This document shows positions 37,236 through 49,519 of a stretch of 64,000 nucleotides of DNA, in pieces (the first letter of the stretch is position 1; each line of letters opens with the position of its first letter). The notes beneath the pieces were generated by a model. The model was not told where the DNA came from and did no database searches. It was given only the letters and a program-made list of their open reading frames with translations. The position numbers and the translations under genes were made by a program. The stretch comes from Epiperipatus broadwayi (lineage: Eukaryota > Onychophora > Udeonychophora > Euonychophora > Peripatidae): contig JAQFVV010006312.1 of assembly GCA_028023455.1 (NCBI GenBank), forward strand, positions 560,001 to 624,000, in the 5' to 3' direction.

Positions 37236-37804
37236 GCAAGTTTTTAAAAGGAGTTTGTTTATTTATATATTGGATATTTATGAACTATTTTTGAATGAAG
37301 AACTGTGGTTGATATATTAAATTCTATAAATTAAAACTATAGAACTAAACTATTGTTTCGATGCCTTTTTTTTTTTAAAGGATACTAGATTTTCAAGTTA
37401 TTTCGCTAATTTGTTGTGAACTAGAGATGATAATAGTTATTTGTTGGAAGGATGTGAAGTTATCTTTTCCACAATGTGAGGTTTTGAAAGGGAATTTGTA
37501 ATTTATGTAAATTTTATTTAATTTTAAGATCAGAATTAAGCATTTGACACATTTTAACTTGAATTATTGATAATATTTGACTAATTAATAACTAATCAGA
37601 AAATTCCTCATTATTTCATTTTAATAAAAGATTACATGATCACAAATATCCTTTTTTTTTTGTTCTTTATGAGGGACAATTTTTTCCAGTATCTGATAAA
37701 TTAGTTACACAGAAAACTACTTGCCATCTGATTTCTTATTAATAATAATTTGTGTGTTTATGACATGTTTATAATAAAGATAAAAAAAACTGAATAGACA
37801 TTTT

Positions 37805-38165
37805 CTGTCTGATTAAAAATGTTGGCAAGAATTAAGGATATTTTCACACTTTTCACAAAGACTTAATAACAAAAATTCAAAAGTGTTATGTCATTGTATG
37901 AACTTACTGACAGTTGTAAAATTGATATTATTAACAAGAGTCTGAGTTCTGTTTAATCATATCAAATGTTATCATGAAAAGTGTTCTATCTGATTAAAAA
38001 TGTTGGCATGAATTAAAGATATTTTCACATTTTTCACAAAGACTTAATAACACAAATTCAAAAATGTTATGCCATTGTATGAACTTACTGACAGTTGTAA
38101 AATTGATATTATTAACAAGAGTCTGAGTTCTGTTTAATCATACCAAATGTTATCATGAAAAGTGT
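37805..38165 (+). repeat. Two tandem units of 181 bp
   Basis: The unit containing CTGATTAAAAATGTTGGCA, TTTTCACAAAGACTTAATAA and AAAGTGT occurs twice, with about ten differences, at roughly 37805-37985 and 37986-38165. The second unit ends where the minus-strand LINE begins, so it may be an old tail or 3' UTR duplication of that LINE, or a short satellite. No coding capacity. Confidence 0.8.
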
Positions 38166-38169
38166 CTGG

Positions 38170-40090
38170 TAAGTATTACCATCAATCAATAGTAGTCTGT
38201 CCAATAGACAGGTCCAGAGAGTAGTCACTACATCAGTTCATCCATTCTTCCATTCTCTTTCTTGCCCACTTCCTCAATTCCACATAACCCCTTCCATCTC
38301 ATATATCATATAATCTTTTCCTTAATTCTCTTTTCATAGGCCCACAAAATATCTTCTTTCTTTTTACAAATGTCACCTTTGCCAATGCTATTCTTCTTTT
38401 AACTTCATCTTCACTTCTTCTATCCTCACTCAACCAACAACCCAAATATCTAAATCTCTTCACCTGCTGCACCATGTCATCATGGATTCCAATTTGCAGT
38501 CTTTTTGCATCTCTCCCTATCCATAAACACTTAGTCTTTTCAATATTAATCTTCATTCCACATGCCATACATCCTTCTTCCAATTTATTCAACATATTCT
38601 GAAGATCCTTTTCTTCCTCAGCAATAAGAGCCATATCATCTGCAAATCTTATACACTTTATTACTCTCCCTCCAACATTTGCTCCTCCACAGTCCAAATA
38701 ATTATTTAGCATATCTTCTAAATAAATATTAAACAAAAACAGGTGACATACTACATCCTTGCCTAACTCCACTTTCTATATTCACTTCATCAGTCTCATT
38801 ACATCCAAATCTAACTCTTATTCTTTGACCATTATACATATTCCATATCAATCGTCTTTCTTTCCAGAATACTCCTTTATCTCTTAAGATAGACATCAGT
38901 TTATTCCAGCTTACTCTATCAAATGCCTTTTCTAAATCTACAAAACATATACCAATTCCTTTATCTCTTTCAATATATCTTTCTGCAATTGTCCTAACAA
39001 TACCAATAGCATCTCTTGTGCTTTTCCCTTTCCGAAAACCAAACTGTTCTTCAGCAATATAATAGTCAACCTTCCCATAAATCCTTTGAGTTAAAATCCT
39101 CAATAACACCTTAGAAACATGAGACAAATACACTTATTGTCCTATACTCTTCACATTTAACAGCTTTCTTCTTTTTAGCAATTGGAATCACTATAGTTTT
39201 TAAAAAATCTTCAGGCCAAATTCCACTATTATATATCAAATTGCAAAGTCCAACTATTTCCTTCATAGTAAATTCTCCCATTTCTCTCAAAAATTCTATA
39301 GGTACTGCATTAAATCCAATAACCTTACCATTCTTCATTTGTGCGATTGCCTTTCTTACTTCATCTGGCAGTATGTCCATACCTCTATCATCCATTGCAA
39401 CATCTTCTTCATTTTCAAGTTCATAACTAATTAAATTATTTCCTCTACTAAACAGATACCGAATATATTCTTCCCATCTTTTTAATATATCATTACTATC
39501 GGTTAACCTTCTTCCATTCTTATCTGCAATCTCACTTGCTACCTATGTCTTTTTCTCCCAAGAAATACTTTGTATTCTATCAAATGCTAGATCATATCTT
39601 TTCAGCTGTTGAAACCTTTCTATCTCTTTACATTCTTGCTCCAAATACTTTTCTTTTGCTAAATCTATTTCTCTTCTTAATTCATTATTAAATTTCCTAT
39701 ATTCCTTTTGCCCTTCCTCAGTATTTACATTCTTCCACTATCTCCGCACTTCCATCTTTTCCAACATACCTTCAGTTATCCAAGGTCTTTTAGCTTTTCT
39801 CGCATGAATAATATCTATTTCATTTTTTGCTATTTTCAAGAATCCCTCTTTAATTCTATTCCAACACTCCATCAGAGCTATTAATATAGTTCCCATCCTG
39901 AACAATTCTTTTAAATTCATTTTCACATATTAAACCAAATTTTCCTTTTTCCATTTGTCTCAATTTATCCAAGTCCCATCTTGTGTATCTCTTCCCTCTT
40001 TTAATTCTTTTTAAACTTAACTTTAATTTAGCCATCACCAAATTATGATCCGAATCTATATCACTATAATTTATTATAAATAAAATTAAG
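38170..40090 (-). mobile_element. 5'-truncated LINE, minus strand
   Basis: On the minus strand it begins inside the endonuclease, with DSDHNLVMAKLKLSLKR near 40030-40060, and continues through a basic linker, the reverse transcriptase and a Trp/Arg-rich end (RKWARKRMEEWMN in a frame near 38230-38290). The 3' end lies at about 38170 next to the 181-bp repeats. Truncation at the 5' end is the normal result of incomplete target-primed reverse transcription. Frames are broken at several sites. RT motifs differ clearly from the SGNH-bearing LINE at 23930, so this is another family. Confidence 0.8.
38299..39395 (-). pseudogene. LINE reverse transcriptase remnant
   Basis: Three consecutive minus-strand frames (39111-39395, 38729-39133, 38299-38772). 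In order: DEVRKAIAQMKNGKVIGFNA, IYNSGIWPEDFLKTIVIPIA, CEEYRTIS, SHVSKVLLRILTQRI, EEQFGFRKGKSTRDAI, motif A CFVDLEKAFDRVSW, motif B GVRQGCSMSPV, motif C IRFADDMALIAE, then GMKINIEKTKCLWIG and RFRYLGCWLSEDRRSEDEV. All catalytic residues (Asp of VDLEKAFD, Asp-Asp of FADD) are kept, but frameshifts near 39115 and 38750 separate the parts. The linker ORFs upstream (39738-39926, 39856-40041) belong to the same protein. Confidence 0.85.
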
Positions 40091-43000
40091 TCAAAAGTTG
40101 TAAATAAAATTAAGTTAAAAACATGTTGATTCTGAAATTAATGACAAATGAAAGTGCTCTACAAAAGTGAGATTTTTACATAAATTATATGGAAAGTGAG
40201 GTGAAAGAGAGTTAATAATACGCCGATGATCTCTGGAATGCTTTTAGCTTCCATTGTTCCAAAATACTACTTGGCCAGTTCTTGGAATTCCGATGACAAG
40301 TGTCATTAACAGAAATCGCCCATGGCACAGCTTGCAATTCTTTTTATTACTCTCCAGCCTTATATTTTAATTTGCTGCGCTACTAATGAGGTTATTTAAA
40401 TAACTATAACTTATGATAGTAATAAACAACAAAAATATATAAAACAAAAATATAAAAATACAACTCTGCACATAACCGCTTTTCTTCATCTTCACATACA
40501 AATCTGTTAGTAATTAATTCTACGCAATATCACAACAACACGTAATAAATATATATGTATACGGTCATGCCTTTAAATGGTTAATGTATTTCACTCGCAC
40601 TCTTTTGTAACAGGGTTCAAATGTATATCTATAAATTTTCTCGCACCTATTAATTCAATCCGTAATAACAATCGCAGTAAACACTTTTGTACTCATTATT
40701 GCCTTTTACTACTCGTATTCGGACCCAGCTATTATTACAGTTACAATAGATAATACTTAAGAATTAAACAGTAATAATAAATATATGAGAAATTATTTGA
40801 AATGCAATGAGGGATTTTATTTTATGTTTTGCAAATATTATACTGCGAGTTCTATTTCTTTCTTATATATTAATTTTTAATAGATCAGTTTAAATAAAGT
40901 TAGAGATAAACTCTGCCAATTTGTTTACCATACTATTCATCATCACTTTATAAAAATAATTTAAACCACAGCATATATATATACTTATTGCATCATTCTT
41001 TTTATCTTACTATCATTTTTTTTTTTACATAATTTTATTCGTATTAAAAGTTAATCATTGTATTAAAACTTACTTCACATTTTAATGTTAAATTTTATTG
41101 CCATTAATTTCAAATAAAAGTTTTTACATAATTTTTTTATCAGAATAGTTTCATCTTCATTAATCTTTGTAAGAAATGTATATCATAAATTTTCTAATTT
41201 TTTAGAATAATTATTTGAACTCTAGGTATTATAATCATTTTTATTAAGAATTAGATGGAATATAGTAGTAAACTACTATTGATGATAAACAATTATTTTC
41301 TTGTTAGCTTGACATTGTTCCTGTTGCTAAAAGATTCTTTGGAATAAGCAAATGCTCTTCCAGATTTGATTTTCATAAATAATTTTAAATTGTTATATGT
41401 AAATTATGTTTGGGTTTGTTTAAATGATCATTTTCATGTATAATAGGAAAATTATTATTATTTTTCTTTTTGCTAGGTAATTTGCAACCAAAAAAATCAG
41501 TTGGATAATGGCGTTGTAATAATTAAATATATAAAAGTTCACCTTTTATATATTGATTGGCAGGTTTAAAAACTAAAAATTCTTGTTATAGATTCACATC
41601 TTTTAAAATCATTACTACCTGACCAACAATATTGCCATGTGAAAGAATTTGTCAAAGTGAAATCATTGAATCCATAATTTAGCACATCTCAAATCTGAAG
41701 CTATCATATTTATGAAAACATCTCTTCAGATATTAAATAATTAATTTTCTTACAATTTTTTTTTTTTTTGCTATTCTAAAAGCTGTTTATGGGCTTTCTC
41801 ATCAAGATTAGTATGATTTACATCTATTTTCCATTTATTTAGAATATTTGAGTTTATAACAAAAATTTAATAAACAAAATAGAAGTATTTACTTAGTCTA
41901 TTAGTTTGGTGCTTTAATGCTATCTGATCACCTGAATAACTGACCATATAGATTTTTTTTTTTTTTTAGTATAAAGGTTGTTGTGTATTATAATAACAGT
42001 TTTATACTTGAATATAATGAAAATTAATCATAATATTAAATTTGAATAATAATGTTTTTAATACAAATAACTTAATATTAGATGGAAATATGCTTAGGTA
42101 TTTTAAATATATATATTTTAATATCAATGCTTAGTTGTGCATTTGAGATTTAGATATATGATGAATTATGGAGAAATATTTGTTGGAATTAACAAAGAGA
42201 TCAAAAGTGAAATATATGGATGAGAAAATAGTTTTCACTTGTGTCATTAAAATTAAGAAGCTAAAATAGTACTAGAATAATTGATAATGGATGGACAATT
42301 GAAATTTTAAATTGAATTATAATAAATTATTAAAAAACCATATGTACCATGGCTATGTGAGAAAGGGAAATTTGCTGGAGTGATAAGAAGAAGAGAAATT
42401 CTGAGAGACTTTCATCTTGCAGAGATTGATAATAATTGAAAGTAATAATGAGGAAGAAGAAACACATTGAATTATATAATTTGTAATTACATCAAGATCT
42501 TCATATTCATTTCGTTTGTTTCCAAGCCTTCATGCAATTACTAAAGTAATGGAGAATTATATATAATGTATTTTTTAACACATTTATGCATTATTTAAAT
42601 TTTAACATGTATATACATATTTTTCAAATACAATTTAATTGAAAATTATACATTGTTAAGAAACAATAATATAGTCATGAAAAAGGCAGTGGAGTAATAA
42701 GTTGAGAAAGAGTCAATATTTATATATTTACTTAAATCTAAGTATGTAAATATATATATGATAATGAAATGCTAAGATTTCCATGCTTATGTGATATTAA
42801 ATTGTAAATTTTTAATTCTTTTTGTCTAATAAGTGCACCATTTTTTTATAGTGGTTTTGCTATCATGGCAATAGCATTTTACTTGTGAATTAGAAAATTA
42901 AAACTTCATTTGAAATGGCTTCAAAACAAAGTCCATTTTAATTATTCTACCAAGTTTAAATAAAATCTTTTAAGTGCTTTATTTTTTAAAAAATAATATC

Positions 43001-44023
43001 GATTCTTGAATCTATACAATTATCTTTTCTTTTTAATAAATGAACTGATATTTTTATTCATACAAATTGTGCTTTTTGATGCTATACATAATATTTACTG
43101 GAATGTCCTGTTTTGTTCATATTCTTCATCTATAAATGTAATATTGCTTTTAGTCTTCATTTTAGCAGTTTCAGGGGCTCAAATCACAACAGCAAAACAT
43201 TATCATGAGAGCAATCAGTGGCATTGTAATAATAAAACATCACTACATGTATGAAATAAGAAAATGGCTGCTATTGTATTTTGTAATAATTATTAAAAAA
43301 AATTATGAAATATTTTTTTTTATACTATGGAGTTATTGGATTGGTGAATTTTGAGATGGAGTATGTAGAAGTCAAACTATGTTTGTAGAAAATTGTAAAA
43401 AAAAAATTAAATATGTAATTTAAAATTAGTATTTCAATAAATTTATAATTCAGAATGTTAAATACTTTGTTTTAATATAACAACATAATTTGATGGTGTC
43501 ATTACTTATTATATTTAGAAATTATGATGTCCATTGATTCTAAGAAATTTATATCATTCAATAACTGAATTAAATTATAGTTAATAAAAGTGAGCAAATA
43601 AGAAATAAAGCTCAAACTAACTCTGCTATCTCTATATCATTGGAAATTTTGCAGTATAGATAAAATAATAATAGAGGACATAATGTCATTGGTTTTAATC
43701 ACATTATAATTCACGTTTTATTGATATTTATCAGTTATTTTATCCTTTATTATTGTAATGGTTTTTTTTTTATTTGTTTGAATATAATGAATTTATATTA
43801 ACAGAATTGGAATGTTTGATAAAGTTACTTTTCAGCCCCCCCCCCCCCCCCAATTAATTAATGGAATATTTTTTATTAACATAATATCTATCATAATCTT
43901 TATTAAAACATCAAGTCATATTTTGTATAGTTTTTGTCTCACACATTTAATTTTACTTTATTTTAAAATAATTTGATCCAATGAGAATTTGTGTTAAAGT
44001 TATATACAGTAGTGTTTCTAGTG
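40091..44023. other. AT-rich stretch without recognised genes
   Basis: Nothing I can name apart from a poly-C run near the end. The ORF at 43006-43254 has a hydrophobic start but no start-context, splice or family evidence, and I do not call it a gene. Confidence 0.5.
43836..43851. repeat. Poly-C run of 16 (poly-G on the minus strand)
   Basis: An uninterrupted C16 tract in extremely AT-rich surroundings. The minus strand G16 could form a G-quadruplex, and the length is likely to vary between individuals and sequencing reads. Confidence 0.9.
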
Positions 44024-44025
44024 TA

Positions 44026-45015
44026 CACCTGGGTCTCGTTTTATGCGATAGATAGGTTCCTCAGAAAATACACGCAAACGAAATCGCGCAAAAATAGACG
44101 TAACTTACCTTGAAAAGGGGGGGCTACGGACTATGATTTTTCAAAAATCGCGTAAAAGCAAAGCACCAATGTAAAATTACTTTAAAATTTGCGCAAAAAA
44201 AAATAAGGAAATAAAATATGACTAATAAAAAATTTCAAATTTGAAAAAAATTGATACAAGACAAACTTTTTTTAACTATAATATTTAATTTTATTCAAAA
44301 TAATATATTTTTATGCATAATTTACAGTACAGTAATTGACATTTTTTAATACACGTTTTAATTATTATCGCTACTTGCCAATAAACCGGTTCGTTTGCAA
44401 ACTGGTAAAAAATCAGATTCTTCACAAGAGGAAATATAACTAGCGCCAACTTCACTCTCATGTTGTGTTAATGGTTTTCTGGTGACAACGTAATTAGTAA
44501 TTAATCTTTGAGATGATGATTTTATTAATTGTTTATGAAGCTCGCGATATCCAGACATACAACCATTTAGCTCTCGTTGGAATTTAAGAGCACGTTCATG
44601 ATTAGTGTCATTAATAAGAAAATAATTAAAAATAAATTTGCGGACACTAAATAATTAATAATTTATTACGTTCTTTTTTAAAAAGCAAAAACAGAATGTG
44701 ATTTAAAATGCAAAATTAACACGCACAATGTTTGAATAAATTTACATTATAATCTTGTAAAATTTAATGTGTGTATACATAAAATGTGGAAATCATGATT
44801 TGAATTTCATTATTGCATAAAATCTTACTATTATAAAGCACTGAAAATATTGAAATTACTAAGATGAAAGTGGAATTCCAATAATGTGCTATTACTTTCA
44901 ATATGACGTAAGTGCGCGAAATTTATTATTTAAAGTAATAGCGCATTATCGAAGTTCAACTTCCGAAGAAACGTGAATCGCGTTAAATAAATCCGTGTAA
45001 AAAGAGACCCAGGTG
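44026..45015 (-). mobile_element. Tigger-like TIR element, copy C (longest coding remnant)
   Basis: The ends are CACCTGGGTCTC and GAGACCCAGGTG with TA on both sides (44024-44025, 45016-45017). It runs in the opposite direction to copies A and B and is 990 bp. The TIR continues as GTTTTATGCGATAGATAGG, a Tigger-style terminus. It keeps a stretch deleted from copy A and interrupted in copy B, including the small minus-strand ORF. The copies have diverged by scattered substitutions, so the family is not very recent. Confidence 0.8.
44358..44615 (-). pseudogene. Probable transposase C-terminal remnant in copy C
   Basis: The minus-strand frame is open from about 44615 to a stop at 44358. It reads DTNHERALKFQRELNG, then MSGYRELHKQLIKSSSQRL, ITNYVVTRKPLTQHESE and a Ser/Glu-rich end. 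The recurrence of parts of this frame in copies A and B suggests the family once coded for it. Position (near the element end) and the charged tail fit the end of a Tigger-type transposase, but no catalytic residue is present and I cannot confirm the family from these residues alone. Confidence 0.4.
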
Positions 45016-45017
45016 TA

Positions 45018-46671
45018 CATTCATTAAGTTTATTTGAAGTTATTGAACTCTATGCTACAACTTGATTGACAGCAATTTAATCTAATGAGAATTAACATTT
45101 CTTATAATTTTTTTGCAATCGGTCATAGTAGTGCTTTATTATATTTATGTGGAATGGTTGATTGAATGTAACTTAGCTATTTTATGGTAAAAATAATTGT
45201 TCCACTTGTCATGGAAAAATATTTTAGTGTAAAATTGCTTTCATAAAAGTAATATTCAAAGCACTGTGTATGTGGGATTGTGTATTTGTACTAAGTATAT
45301 TAGCATTTTGGAGTAGGTACATATTTTTTCCATCTTAGCACCATCAAGCTAAAATTTAGCTTGAAATACCAGAATAATCACTATGATCTTAAATCCTATG
45401 GATAAATCTTTCAACTTCACACATTAAAGTTTGATATGTATGCACATGCCAACTATATTAATTCTAATAATGTAAAATACATCAATAATACTTTTATTTC
45501 TCTGTTAGGATATTCCAACATCATTATTTCTTATAACTTCTATTCAGCACACTGTAATGTTTTGACTATCAACATAATCTAACTTTAGATAAGGGAGTGC
45601 AAAAACTAAATTTACTTTTGCTGTTGTTTATATCTATCTTGTATTTTTCTGCATTCATGTCAAGTATTTATGGTCTGTTTAGCTTAAAGAATACACTTTG
45701 GACCTTTATTCATATTATGATTTTATTGACAATATAACTAAAAATAAAGTATTAAACATCATGGCAAATAACATGTTACTCACAAAGTTTTATCACCCCA
45801 CTATTCCTATTTCCCTTATTGAAATATTTTACTCGCAACATAACATTTTAGCATAGCTAATCATTTTTATAAACTTTATTTTATATATGTAATTAACTCT
45901 TAATATTATCTTGTCTTTGTTGCAGACTGTTTTCTATAATCCTTGTATGTATATGCTTTATCTCTATATAAAATGACATATTAATATCAATGCTAATAAT
46001 TTAGAAGTGTAATGTGTGGGCTAATGTAGTGATATACAGATATGAATGAGATGAATTAAGACACCATTTGATTTAGTTTACACATGTAATTCTGTTATCA
46101 CTTAATAGTTTTGTTATCAGACACCAAACATGGCATGTCATAGTTATTTACAATTATTTCACAGTTGAACATTTTTACTTTTATAAAGCTAATGTTTATA
46201 TTTTATAAGATTAAATACTGCCTAATGCTATACTAGCAATTAAAACAAAGTTTTATTAAAATTTAGTTTTGGCTAATATTGTAGTGTTATATGAATTTCT
46301 ATTTTACTTTATAAGATATATAATTTACTTTACTACAAATAAAATTTTAATATTTAGAAGTTTTAATAGTATAATCTATGCTAAATCACTTAATATGTAG
46401 TCGAACTGTAATCTTACATGATATTTCTTTATTTCATTAACATATATGGTTTATTAACATTTTATGTTTGCATGCATTATTGCGTCTGTTTTTTTTAACA
46501 AATATGATAACAAAGATAACATCATTGCTGCACATAATTTTATTTTATATTTCATCATTTAGATGTCATTTTAACATTTTAAATAATTTAATGTATTGCT
46601 AATAGTGATTATTGTCAATAAGAAATTCAGTCAATATGTTTAATATTTCACATATACATATAAACTATAAT
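45018..46671. other. AT-rich stretch without recognised features
   Basis: No ORF of note and no repeat terminus. It separates the Tigger-like copy C from the Gypsy LTR. Confidence 0.5.
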
Positions 46672-46675
46672 ATAT

Positions 46676-48775
46676 TATAACGGGACAGCCTATTTGATAG
46701 CCTTAGTTGAGGCATCAAATATAACGGAACGGCATTTAATCATCCCAGTTGATGTATTAATTGTAATATAATCAATTATATTTAATGTTTAGAAATCATT
46801 AACTTAATGCTTCATAGTTAGGTTCGCCAAATATAACAGAATGGATTATATTTAAAATCTAAGTTGGTCTTGTTAAATATAAAGAGATGATTAAATTCCT
46901 TAGAAAGAGGATACGCATTTCACTACAATCGGACTTTGGGTCTTCAAGTAGAATGCTAGAAATGAATCGATGAAATACCAAGTCCATGATTATATATACC
47001 TCTATTATGCTAGCTCATTAATCTTTAAATAAGTTTAAATACAATTTAGACCAGGACATCCATCTTTCATCCCTCTTTCAGTCACCATTATGCCACGATA
47101 TTTAAACTCACGGAGAATTTGCAATCAGCTCTTTTCAGGAATAATTTCAAAAACAAGTTATTTCATATGCCTCTATATAAGCATTAATTATAACTATTAT
47201 TCATATGACATTTATAATACTAGCATATATATAATATAATTCAATAATGATTAGACAATGAGATCACGTTAACAAATCAATATTTAATAAACAATAAAAA
47301 ATATAATAGAATAGATAATAAAATATTAATAAATAAATACGGATGAATTTTATCATTTTAAAAGAATATTAATAAATGATATTTTTTTTATTTAATACCC
47401 TACGATAAAACTCAATACTATAATAAACTTTCAAAAATTAAAGAAAATAGCTTAAATTAACAGATATATAAAAACAATATCTGGGTTCAAAAATTAATAA
47501 TTTATGTAACTTATTAATTTATTTACCGTTCTTATTTATATGCTTCACAATTACCCATATATAAGTATTATTTGCCATTGTATAACTTACACGTTTACAA
47601 TATTACGTAGTAAACACAATACAATCCTGTTTAAGATATCTGTCAAATAATAACTATTTTTTATATCCCTCATCTAATTTAATGAATTATGTTAAGCTTT
47701 CAATTAATTATATTTAATAATAAATATAATTTTCCTTTTAAGATATATATGATGCGATGCCAAATTTGAAATAAAGATAATAATAATAATAATAAACATA
47801 TTAAAATAATATAAGCATTATTATAATATATGTAAATAAATAATAAAGGAAACTTAGTTATAAGAGAGTTGAGAGTAGATATTGAAGTCTATAGTTCATC
47901 ATCCCAATGAAGATCTCTTACGAAGCATATCACCAATCCATTTGTACAATGATGATTCCATTTATCCTTAAACAATAAACTGTTAATATCATCCAATGAC
48001 CGGATTAATGTGAAATAAAATAAATATTCTTCGAATGTAGATGTTCTTAATCTTCATTTCTCTATTATCACTAGACGTTCTATATATTCAATATTTCAAA
48101 ATATTTTAAAATAGCATGCAAGGTTGGTTTCGAAACCTTTTACGATATAATGAGTGTACTACTCAGTGCACATTGTTTTATCCTTAATATATATAATTAT
48201 CTTAAATTTATATATATCCGAAGAATAATGGAAGAGTTAAAACAACGTAGTTTCAAAACTTAAACAGACGTTCTTTTCCTTTATATTGCTATTCCTTTAA
48301 GATTAAGTAGAAAATTAAATATATTTTCCTTGCAGACTTTGAATCCACAAATTATTTTAATTTGAAAAAGTTAATATTTAAATTCCAATCGCTAAATAGT
48401 AGTATTGATAGAAGAAAAATGCTATTTTTAAAGAGAAAAGATTTTCTTTTTCTTTCGTTTTTTTTTTTTTTTCCGAGCACGAACGAATCTGCTCGTGTGT
48501 TATATAAGTTCATGTTTAATTCAACTATCAATTGTTCCACTGACATTAAGATTTAATAATAAAATAAAAAAATATATAAGTATTTATTCTTAACTTCAAA
48601 TCTGGCATTTTACTCAAAAGCTTAAGGTATATATTATTTAAAACTTAAATGTATATATAAATAGTACATATATGTTACATAATAAAATAGTCAAATAAAA
48701 ATTTATATTTATAAATAATTTCAAAAGAGATAAAACACGCTAGACTAATAATAACAACTGTAAGTTACTATTATA
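46676..48775 (-). repeat. 3' LTR of the Gypsy element
   Basis: 2100 bp, matching 55127-57234. On the minus strand it starts TATAATAGTAACTTACAG after the polypurine tract and ends CTGTCCCGTTATA, so the terminal inverted repeat is TATAA...TTATA and not TG...CA. Compared with the 5' LTR it lacks an 8-bp CAGATAAA insertion near 47590. The small ORFs seen in both LTRs on both strands around 48352-48556 are low-complexity and not genes. Confidence 0.93.
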
Positions 48776-48790
48776 TTTCCCCTTCCCTTG
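48776..48790 (-). promoter_or_regulatory. Polypurine tract for plus-strand priming
   Basis: On the minus strand AAGGGAAGGGGAAA lies directly before the 3' LTR start. This is where RNase H normally leaves the primer for second-strand synthesis. Its position exactly at the end of LTR identity supports the border at 48775. Confidence 0.85.
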
Positions 48791-49333
48791 GGAAATTTAA
48801 AATTTTAATTTAAGTTAAAATTTTAAACACTTACAACTATTTTAGTATATTCTTATAGTTTAATTGCATTTATAGTTGGATTTTATGAAGGGTTGCATTT
48901 TTTTTTTTAACTGTTATATCTTCCTAATACTTGGGCTATTTTATTTTTGTGATAATGATCAAAAATAAAAAAAAAATTAAGGACTTTGATGGGTTAATAT
49001 ATATATATATTTTTTTTATAAAAAAAAAAAAAAAAAAAAAAATAATGTGTTTCCTTCTTGGACCACAAATATATTTACTAGCCTTATTCCTGCTTCTTTA
49101 AGACTTATGCATTTGAAAAGGACTAAATAAATACTAGAGTATCCATTTATAAATATGAATTGACTCTATGGTTTTAATTATTTTAAGGCATTAAAGAATA
49201 CCCTCACCAAAGCTAATGTTTTTAACTATACTTCTCTTTACATTGATCACTATTATTATTATTTTTTATACAACCGTATGGTTTACACTGCCCAATTCTT
49301 ATCTTGGTCTTCACCTCATTTCTTTATAAAACA

Positions 49334-49519
49334 TTATAAGCAGCCAAAATATGGTTTTAAAATTCGTGAATTGTATGTACCACGAATCTCTCCTTCTTGG
49401 TTAATCCAAAATGCATTTGGACCTGCCCTTTTAACGATAGTATAAGGTCCTTCATATGTATTGAAGAATTTATGGTATTTATTCTCCAATGGTTTGCTGG
49501 GATGGAAAGTCTTTATCAA
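49334..49519 (-). pseudogene. Gypsy integrase C-terminal (GPY/F-like) segment
   Basis: A 61-aa frame that continues the integrase after a frame change in the T8 run at 49553-49560. It holds YEGPYTIVKRAGPNAFWI, the GPY/F module found at the C-terminus of many Gypsy integrases, and ends NSRILKPYFGCL before a stop. The module helps the enzyme multimerise. The break lies in a mononucleotide run and may be a sequencing error. Confidence 0.8.

Larger units (their letters stand above)
36003..37265 (+). mobile_element. Penelope-like element, 5'-truncated copy on the + strand
   Basis: The right half of the head-to-head pair. It starts about at the RT palm-to-thumb border (ATTAATGGTAGAA near 36033), continues through the GIY-YIG domain and ends near 37265 with AAGTTTTTAAAAGGAGTTTG. 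That terminal sequence also occurs at the central junction (36001-36020), so the two copies are joined through a piece of element end. An internal partial duplication at 36801-36993 is absent from the left copy. Confidence 0.8.

Noticed and set aside
48352-48556. Small ORFs on both strands, repeated at 56821-57015
   Set aside because: They lie in both LTRs, overlap on opposite strands and are made of T/A runs. They are by-products of LTR sequence.
48776-49333. Possible env gene between integrase and the 3' LTR of the Gypsy element
   Set aside because: The stretch is short, low-complexity and has no ORF.
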